A stretch of 64,000 bases of DNA, taken from positions 3,062,001 to 3,126,000 of the forward strand of contig NZ_CP023737.1 in assembly GCF_002752655.1 (NCBI RefSeq). Reading direction: 5' to 3'. This DNA is from Methylosinus trichosporium OB3b (GTDB lineage: Bacteria; Pseudomonadota; Alphaproteobacteria; Rhizobiales; Beijerinckiaceae). Below, piece by piece: positions 57,654 to 64,000 of this stretch. Position numbers and translations under genes: made by a program. Within the stretch, counting starts at the first letter, position 1; every line of letters begins with the position of its first letter. The notes under the pieces are model-generated. The model had not been told where the DNA came from and did not search any database. It was given only the letters and a program-made list of their open reading frames with translations.

Positions 57654-59881
57654 TCAAAAATTCGCTGTCACGGAAAAACGGAACGTTCGCGGCGCTCCGG
57701 GGGTGATATTATTGTTGCCATCCGCCGTGGCGATATAACGGTGGTCGAGCAGGTTCTCGACATTGAGCTGAGCTCTCCACTGTTCGTTCAAGTTGAAGTA
57801 GACTGCGGCGTCGACCCGCGTGAACCCTGGGATATTCACCATGTCGTCAGACGACGCGAAATAATCAGTGTAGTGGATCACTCCGACGCCAGCCCCCACA
57901 TCGGCGTGAACTGATAGCGATTCCACAGCGAGAATGTGTTGTAAGGGACGAGCCCCACGCGGTTGCCCGCGACGATCGACGCCGACGTATTGCTCTTGAT
58001 CTTGGCGTCGGTATGCGCATAGCCGCCCGAGATCTGCCAATCGTCAGTGACATAGCCGGTGAGGCCGACCTCGACCCCCCGCGTCTTCGTCGCGCCGCTG
58101 AGAATGAAAAATCCCGCATTGTTGGGGTCGGGCAAACGCTGGTTCGTGCGATCCAGATCGTAGAACGCCGTCGTGAACTGCAGCTTCGGCAGTATGTCCC
58201 ACTTCAGGCCGACTTCCTTATTTTCGAATTTCTCGGGCGCGGCGACCGCGAGGCCGGGGGTCAATGCGCTGAACTGATCACCGGCGCTGGGCAGGTAGGA
58301 CACGCTATAGCTTCCGTAAATCGATAGATTCTCCACTGGCTTCACGACGATTCCGCCGCGTGGAGAAACGAAATTGTCCGCTCTGGCCTGCACGACTCCC
58401 GTACGCCGATCACGGGATTGCAAATCGAAATGATCGAATCGAACGCCGCCGATCAGTTGGAGAAACGGGGTGATCTCCACCTGATCCTGAAGATAGGCGG
58501 CGCCGAGATCGAGCCCGTACGTATTATTGGCGCCCGATGCGATATTGCGGAATGTCACAGGCGCGTAGGTCACGGGGGCGAGCGGGGATACTGCGAGCGT
58601 CGTCTGCGCCGGATTGTAGTTGAAGTAGCCATCCTGCCGATAGCTCAAACCATTTTGATGGCCGACTTCGCCGCCCAGAACCACGGTATGCCGCGCTGGT
58701 CCGGTCTCGAACTTGTAGGTCAGATCCGTTTGATTGAAGATATTTTGGCGATCCGTCTCATTATTGTATGAGGTCAGATTCACCGACGTCCCGGCCACAT
58801 TCACGGCGCCGCCCGGATAGATATTTTGATAGAACTTGTCGTAGTTCGCGAACTGCAACGAATTCTTGATCGACAGGCCCCCGCCGAAATCGTGATCGAC
58901 GACGCCTGTGGCGATATGGACGTCGGCCACGGCATAGTTGAGATCCGGATTACCGAAATAGGTCGACCTCGAAGTCAGATAAGGATACTGCGGAAGCATG
59001 CCCCCCGGCCGCTGTTGGGACGGGATGCCCCGGTCGGTCACTCGCCAGTCGTGAAGGTATTCATAGCTCAACTTGATGGACGTGCTGTCCGTCGGGGCGA
59101 AAGTGATCGTCGGGTTGAAGGCATAGCGCTCCAGACGCACGAAGTCGCGGTAGCTTTCGGTATTCTCATAGAACGCGTTGAATCGCACGGCCACATTTTC
59201 ATTCACGGCCTGGCCGACATCGACCGATGTCCTGAAACCTGGAAAAGAATTTCCACCGACGGTCACCTCCCTCACGGTCGCGCCATCTGCCTCCTTCAGA
59301 ACACGATTGACGACGCCGCCGCCGCCGCCGCGTCCGAAGATCATCGCATTGGGTCCCTTGAGGACCTCCAATCGCTGAAGATTGTAGAAATCACGGAAAT
59401 ATTGCACGTCGTCGCGTATCCCGTTCACATAAAAATCGGCGTTGCTTCGCTGCCCTCTGATAATGAGGTCGTCGCGATGGGACTCGCCCTGATGTGGAAT
59501 GAGCCCCGGCACGTAACGAATGGCTTGGCCGATCGAAGTCAAAGCTTGATCCTGGATGAATTGCTTCGTGATCACCGATACCGACTGGGGAACGTCGATG
59601 AGGGGCGTGCTGGTCTTTGTCGCGGTCGACAGGCTTCGCGTAATGTAGCCTTGCTGACCAGAGCGCGCGTCCTGATTGTTCGCTACGGGCGTCTGTCGAA
59701 CCTGATTGCTCGCATTGTCTATGGTGATGGGCGGCAACTCCGTCGGGGCTGGACGACCCTCTTGCGCTGCGGCGGGACGAAAACTTTCCGAGACGGCGAA
59801 GCAGAGGATCGCGCTCGATGAAATCAGAAGCGTCGACCGCAGTCGTTGTTGGTTACTTTGGGCTATTTTCATAGAAGACAT
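57654..59881 (-). pseudogene. TonB-dependent siderophore receptor with one frameshift
   Basis: From ATG 59881 the frame encodes a signal peptide (to about AAAQEG), a plug (DVPQSVSVITKQFIQDQAL, DDLIIRGQRSNADFYVNGIR, LEVLKGPNAMIFGRGGGGGV) and most of the barrel, as in FhuE/FiuA-type receptors. Near 57896 a GGGGG run appears to have lost a base: the frame stops at 57878, and the last 75 residues (GVIHYTDYFASSDDMVNIPG to a terminal Phe) continue in another frame to 57654. It is either a recent loss-of-function mutation or a sequencing error; the rest is well preserved. Confidence 0.82.
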
Positions 59882-60160
59882 CCTGCACCCCATTCGAATT
59901 TCCGCGCCTCGGGTCGCTGCGGTTTCGCGCCCTCTTGGTTACGGAACGCTGTTATGCAGATGTCGTCAGAAAAATTAGGACACAGTTAGGTTCAGGCTGC
60001 AATCATTCTAAATTTGCTGCCGGAAAGGACCTGATATAATGCGTCGTCCGGCGGTCGAACAGCAGAAACATCGCGGGATCGTTTCAGCTTTCTGGATATC
60101 GAACGGCCGAGTGCCAGAGTTGCAAACCGATCGCGATTCTTATGGGAACGAAGGCCTTAC
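59882..60160. other. 279-bp divergent spacer, receptor/two-component system
   Basis: No gene recognised. An AT-rich stretch around 59960-60020 (AAAAATTAGG, CATTCTAAATT) is likely to hold both promoters. No clear Fur box was identified by eye. Confidence 0.5.
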
Positions 60161-60826
60161 ATGCGCGCCCTGTTGATCGAAGACGATGAAATGTTTGGAA
60201 AGGCGTTGGTCCGAGGGCTGCGCGATAACGCCATGACCGTCGACTGGGTACGCAACGGGCGCGACGGGTATGCTGCGCTCGAGCAGGCCGAACACACGAT
60301 CGTGCTGCTTGACATCGGACTGCCGGATATTTCAGGATTCGATGTTCTCAAGGCCGCACGCAAAGCTGGTGGATCGGTTCCCATATTGATCATCACCGCC
60401 CGCGACGGCGTGGAAAGCACGGTCGACGGCCTCGACCTCGGAGCGGATGATTATATCGTCAAGCCCTTTTCGTTGTGCGCGCTGCTGGCCAGGATCAGAG
60501 CCGTTCTCCGCCGCGTGAACGGGCAGGCGCATTCGCTGTTGGTGAGCAATGAGATCATTCTCGATCCGTCCACGCGCGTTGCGATATTTCGTGGCGTCAA
60601 GGGCGTTCTCACAGCGCGCGAGTACTCGCTCCTATATACGCTGATGAAACGACCAGGCGCTATTTTGTCGCGCAGCCAGATCGAAGAGCGAATCTATGGA
60701 TGGGGGGAAGAGGTTCAGAGCAATGCAGTCGATGTTCTGATCCACGTCCTTCGCAAGAAATTCGGCAAAGACATCATACGAAATGTCTACGGCGCGGGCT
60801 GGATGGTAACGAAGGACGGCCCATGA
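60161..60826 (+). CDS. OmpR-family response regulator, divergent from receptor
   Basis: A protein of 221 aa. Receiver: LLIEDDEMFGKALVRGL, Asp in IVLLDIGLPDISGFD, ITARDG and DYIVKPFSL. DNA-binding winged helix: GVLTAREYSLLYTLMKRPGA and NAVDVLIHVLRKKFGKDIIR. Overlaps the kinase gene by ATGA. Position divergent from a TonB receptor suggests it controls that receptor, as in two-component-regulated siderophore systems of the PirR/PirS type; this is inference. Confidence 0.93.
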   Translation: MRALLIEDDEMFGKALVRGLRDNAMTVDWVRNGRDGYAALEQAEHTIVLLDIGLPDISGFDVLKAARKAGGSVPILIITARDGVESTVDGLDLGADDYIVKPFSLCALLARIRAVLRRVNGQAHSLLVSNEIILDPSTRVAIFRGVKGVLTAREYSLLYTLMKRPGAILSRSQIEERIYGWGEEVQSNAVDVLIHVLRKKFGKDIIRNVYGAGWMVTKDGP

Positions 60827-62115
60827 GCTCTGTTCGTCGAACCCTGATCGTCAGGATGACGCTGCTTCTCACGATCGTCAGTCTTGCCACGGCGTCGACC
60901 TCCTATGTCCTGGCCAAGGGCGAGGCCAACAAGTTTCTGGACGCGCAGCTGGCCGAGGTCGCGATGAATGCGGGCCCAGGGCTGAAAGAAGAGGTGAGGC
61001 GCAGACATGATCACGAACTGGAGGACAGGCTCGTCGTGCAGATCTGGGAACGCTCGGGGACGCTGATTTATGCTTCCGGGCCGGATAACAGTATTCCGCG
61101 TCAGCCCGACGATGGTTACTTCGATGTGATGGCCGACAACGAAGCGTGGAGGACCTACATCGCGAGTGACGATCAACTCGTCGTGCAGATCTCTCAACGA
61201 TGGAGTGCGCGGGACGAAATCGCCACGCGCGCGGCGATCGGCGCAACGCTGCCCTTCGTGCTCGCTATTCCTTTCGCATCGCTTCTGATCGGCTGGTCGG
61301 TCAATCAGGTTCTGCGGGGCCTCGGCCGTCTTTCCTCGGAACTCGAAAAGAGAAGCATCGAAGCCAAAGACGTCCTCAGTCCGGATGGCGTTCCGACCGA
61401 GATCGCTCCGCTGATCGGCGCGATGAACTCTTTGATCATCCGACAACGACAAGCTGTCGAGACGCAACGCCGTTTTGTCGAGGACGCGGCCCACCAGCTC
61501 AGAACCCCTCTCGCCGCGCTTCAGCTTCAGGTCGACAATCTGTTTGAACATAATCTGGCTCGTCCCTTCCCGGACCTCGTGGCTGACCTCCGAGAGGGGA
61601 TCGGGCGTGGAACCAGGCTGGTCGGTCAGCTTCTGCGAATGGCCAGGGCGGAATCGCCTTCGACGGGCGAGCAACAAGCGATGAGCGTCAGCGACGTCGT
61701 ACGTGTCGTTGTCGGCGATTGTTTCCCTATCCTGGAAGCCAATGGTCTGACGATGGCGGTGAATTTGGATGAGGACATGAAAATCAAGGGAAATAGAGCC
61801 GATCTGGAGCTCCTCTTGCGAATTCTGATCGAGAATTCTATTTGTTATACGTCCTCGGGCGGATCAGTCACCATCACGGCGAAGTGGACCGCACAGGACG
61901 CTGTAATCGAGATTATCGATAGCGGCTGCGGAATCCCGGAGAGCGCGCTCCCATTCGTCTTCGACAGGTTTTTTCGCGCCGCGCCGCCGGATGTCGAAGG
62001 CGCCGGTTTGGGGCTTGCAATTGCGAAAGCCATTGCAGATCGAAATCGATTTGGTCTCTCCCTTCGAAATCGTCGAGACGCTGTCGGCCTGATCGCAGTG
62101 ATCGAGTTTTCATAG
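60823..62115 (+). CDS. Sensor histidine kinase, TctE/QseC-like
   Basis: A protein of 430 aa from ATG 60823. Two membrane helices (about residues 10-30 and 140-162) with a sensor domain between them. H-box FVEDAAHQLRTPLAAL, N-box LLRILIENSICYTSSGG (Asn present, with Cys in place of the usual Arg), G-boxes DSGCGIPESALPFVF and GAGLGLAIAKAIAD. Likely partner of the preceding regulator and sensor of a siderophore or outer-membrane receptor state. Its stop lies 22 bp before a fossil of the Xre gene, marking the edge of the inserted receptor block. Confidence 0.92.
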   Translation: MSSVRRTLIVRMTLLLTIVSLATASTSYVLAKGEANKFLDAQLAEVAMNAGPGLKEEVRRRHDHELEDRLVVQIWERSGTLIYASGPDNSIPRQPDDGYFDVMADNEAWRTYIASDDQLVVQISQRWSARDEIATRAAIGATLPFVLAIPFASLLIGWSVNQVLRGLGRLSSELEKRSIEAKDVLSPDGVPTEIAPLIGAMNSLIIRQRQAVETQRRFVEDAAHQLRTPLAALQLQVDNLFEHNLARPFPDLVADLREGIGRGTRLVGQLLRMARAESPSTGEQQAMSVSDVVRVVVGDCFPILEANGLTMAVNLDEDMKIKGNRADLELLLRILIENSICYTSSGGSVTITAKWTAQDAVIEIIDSGCGIPESALPFVFDRFFRAAPPDVEGAGLGLAIAKAIADRNRFGLSLRNRRDAVGLIAVIEFS

Positions 62116-62137
62116 GCCGACAGTTCATGTCTACATA

Positions 62138-62206
62138 AAACCTGTTCGAACAGGCCGGCGGCCAGCGCAAAGGCGCGCGACCGCTCGAAAGAAGCCAGGT
62201 CCGTAG
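62138..62206 (+). pseudogene. 3' fossil of an Xre gene
   Basis: Twenty-two codons read KPVRTGRRPAQRRATARKKP and end in GP-stop, combining features of both Xre tails (KPVRKGRRPAQ in copy 2 and KKPGP in copy 1). It sits 29 bp from the 207-aa gene, exactly as a complete Xre gene does in copy 1. The remainder of the gene is absent. Confidence 0.72.
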
Positions 62207-62235
62207 TCGAGCGACCACGGACCCGAGCACGAGCG

Positions 62236-62859
62236 TCACAACGGCGAGATCGCCGCTTCCGGTGACGCCAGCCGGGCGAGATCCGCCAGGGCCGAGCGCA
62301 GTTCCGGCCAAGGAAACTCCGTGTCTTTCGGGCTCGGCTCGCCGAGCTGAATGACGATGGAGAGCTTGGCCGCAATGCCCGGCAGGCTGGCGGCTTTCGT
62401 GGTCGGGACCGAAGCCGTGAAATCGCTCTCCTTATCGAGAGCGGCTCGGAGTTCCGCGTCGACGGCGTCGAAGCCGAGCGTCGCCGCCGCCTCGTCCCAT
62501 CGCTTTTGCTGCGCGTCGAACGCCGCGATCAGTGTTTCTCTCTCGGCTTCGGGCTCGTCTGCAAGCAACTCCTCGATCTCGTCGACCGAATGAGCGATTT
62601 TCGGCTCCTCCTCGCCGGAAAGGCGGATCGTGACCTGGGGGAAGCCCACCGAGTGAATGAGTTGTGTCTCGATGCGCTGCCACTGGCGCGTCAGCGCGAC
62701 GACCTGCGTGTGATTGGCTTGCCAGTTCCGCCAGAGCTGCAGCGCGGGGTCGGACGGCGCGCCTCCCGTCTTTTTCGCAGGCGGCAAAGCGCCGGTTCCT
62801 CGCAGAATGGCGCGCCAGCTAACGGCGGGCGGAGTCGTGCTATCTTCAGAATCAGCCAT
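62236..62859 (-). CDS. Uncharacterised 207-aa protein, copy 2
   Basis: Start ATG 62859, chosen by alignment with copy 1; 26 further in-frame upstream codons are not conserved as protein. About 84% identical to the protein at 8701 (33 differences in 207 residues by hand count), with conserved SWRAILRGTG, LQLWRNWQANHT, RWDEAAATLGFDAVDAELRA and EFPWPELRSALADLARLASP. Differences are spread over the length, consistent with purifying selection. Function unknown. Confidence 0.82.
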   Translation of the reverse strand: MADSEDSTTPPAVSWRAILRGTGALPPAKKTGGAPSDPALQLWRNWQANHTQVVALTRQWQRIETQLIHSVGFPQVTIRLSGEEEPKIAHSVDEIEELLADEPEAERETLIAAFDAQQKRWDEAAATLGFDAVDAELRAALDKESDFTASVPTTKAASLPGIAAKLSIVIQLGEPSPKDTEFPWPELRSALADLARLASPEAAISPL

Positions 62860-62879
62860 GATCCAGGCTCCACGTAAGC

Positions 62880-64000
62880 TTGGGTTGTGGTCAGGCCGGG
62901 CGGGATGTTGGTAGCATCCCGTTCGGCCGCTGCTCATGAAATTGCAGCCGGGAAAAGGTAAGCCGGCTAGAACATTTTAGCAACGCATATTGGAAAACGC
63001 GGGCCTCCATATCTTTGCGCCGCAGAGCGGTCGGGCTGTTCGGGACGGCGCATCGATTGAGGAGGAATCGGGTCCGTTCGCCGAAAAACCTATAGCTTGC
63101 AAAGCGATAGCCGCTCGATAGGCGGCCTTTAAAAGGCCATTTATTTTCAATGAAGTAGGAAGCATTAGAACGGCCGATGGCGGCCCTGTCGCCGGCATAT
63201 CCGATTCTGGAAATCAGCTTGTGAAACCGGGCTTTTCAGGTGAATTCGGAGCTTCGAGATCTGAAATGGGCTCTTGTCGCCTCGCGGCATCGAAGCCTCC
63301 GGCAAGCGGCGGAGACGCTGAACACGCGTCAATCCACCCTCAGCCGTCGATTGCACGATCTCGAATGTGAGCTCGGCGTGGATTTGTTCGAGCGCACGAC
63401 CGGCGGAACGAAGCTCACCCCGGTCGGTCGGGAATTTTTGGATTTGGCGCGGCCCCTCGTCGACGAAGCGGACCGCCTCTTCCTCACTTTCAAAACGCGA
63501 CGCAATGGCGGACGCAGGCCATTGCGAATTGGGATCTGCTCGTCGCTCTCAGCGGGCAATCTGCGGGAGACGCTCGCGGAGTTGCGCCGCCAGATCGCGG
63601 ATGCGGATATTCTCTTGGTCGATGGCGCCAAGGAGGGATTGCTCGGCGAGCTCGTCGCCGGCGCGATCGACGTCGCCATATTGACCTCCGGCGGCGGAAG
63701 GTGGAACGACCGCGTTCTGCCGCTCTGGGGCGAACGGGTCGTCGTCGCCGTTCCGGAACATCACCCGCTCAACAATCGGCCAGCGATCAAATGGCGGGAG
63801 CTTTGCGACAATCGGATATTGCTGACGCGGAGCGGCGTCGATTCCGAGCTCGAGCAATTGCTGAGCGTGAAGGCCGGCGGCTCGGATTCTTTGCGTATCA
63901 GCTATCAGGATGTGAGCCTCGACAGGCTGCTGAGCCTCGTCGGCGCCGGCTATGGCGTCGCGCCGCTGCTCGAAGGCGCCGTCGGCTTCGTCTGCCCCGG
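62880..64000 (-). repeat. Right arm of the window-spanning inverted repeat
   Basis: Mirror image of 7560-8680, apparently identical in all stretches compared, and continuing beyond the window edge. It contains the start and upstream region of a second LysR gene. If the repeat continues to the same extent, a second copy of the trb operon end should lie immediately outside the window. Confidence 0.93.
63240..64000 (+). CDS. LysR-family regulator, second copy, 3' end outside window
   Basis: GTG start at 63240; the 253 visible codons match the LysR protein encoded at 8320-7403, including the HTH (SLRQAAETLNTRQSTLSRRL) and the effector domain up to GVAPLLEGAVGFVCP. The frame is open to the edge. 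Two identical regulators in one replicon suggest a recent duplication or ongoing gene conversion. Confidence 0.9.
   Translation, partial: MNSELRDLKWALVASRHRSLRQAAETLNTRQSTLSRRLHDLECELGVDLFERTTGGTKLTPVGREFLDLARPLVDEADRLFLTFKTRRNGGRRPLRIGICSSLSAGNLRETLAELRRQIADADILLVDGAKEGLLGELVAGAIDVAILTSGGGRWNDRVLPLWGERVVVAVPEHHPLNNRPAIKWRELCDNRILLTRSGVDSELEQLLSVKAGGSDSLRISYQDVSLDRLLSLVGAGYGVAPLLEGAVGFVCP

Overview
The window is GC-rich accessory DNA from an alphaproteobacterium, most likely a conjugative plasmid or integrated conjugative element. The evidence is a Trb-type mating-pair operon, many IS66-family copies and several metal and siderophore modules. I found no rRNA genes, complete tRNA genes, CRISPR array or recognisable replication origin. 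The combination of a TonB/PiuC/Sel1 siderophore island and copper efflux would suit a Rhizobiales-type host such as a type II methanotroph. That assignment is an inference; no marker gene proves it.

Layout. 1-2345: an IS66 element running off the left edge and inserted in trbJ. 2347-7439: the remaining trb operon (trbJ 3' end, trbK-alt, trbL, trbF, trbG, trbI, DUF2274). 7403-10137: a LysR regulator followed by an uncharacterised module of a 207-aa protein, an Xre regulator and a 99-aa protein. 10266-19522: an iron/siderophore island (TauD remnant, siderophore-interacting reductase, PiuC hydroxylase, TonB receptor, Sel1 protein, two AraC regulators and small proteins), several units of which share a TTGCGCAA-N22-CCGGCCA motif. 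19751-28584: an IS graveyard (IS1595, IS66, IS21, IS3, resolvase, IS1380) that also carries a GntR/FAD-monooxygenase pair. 28742-30559: an NAD(P)-binding protein, AzoR and an HxlR regulator. 30929-32682: a tyrosine integrase between two inverted copies of a tRNA-Gly 3' end. 33117-36487: a Kef-type antiporter and a membrane protein. 36990-38408: an IS66 element that has cut into DUF5996 and DUF2905 genes.

38405-48447 is a copper region: a P1B-ATPase carrying an extra C-terminal OmpA-like domain, CusA, a CusB with three metal-binding repeats, a small Cys-containing exported protein and a Rieske/FAD reductase. 48566-56016 is a five-gene operon in which every junction overlaps by ATGA: response regulator, kinase, TolC-like factor, adaptor and RND pump. 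56099-62859 holds a second, rearranged copy of the Xre module, split by a FecR fragment, a frameshifted TonB receptor and a divergent two-component system. 62880-64000 mirrors 7560-8680, so the window is bounded by an inverted repeat whose LysR part looks identical.

How it works together. The trb genes would provide the conjugation channel, although trbJ is broken here. The payload is iron uptake, copper/silver export and redox detoxification, each with its own local regulator. The most unusual features are the duplicated and recombined LysR/207-aa/Xre/99-aa module at both ends, the ATPase-OmpA fusion, the shared iron-island operator and the inverted tRNA-Gly att repeats.
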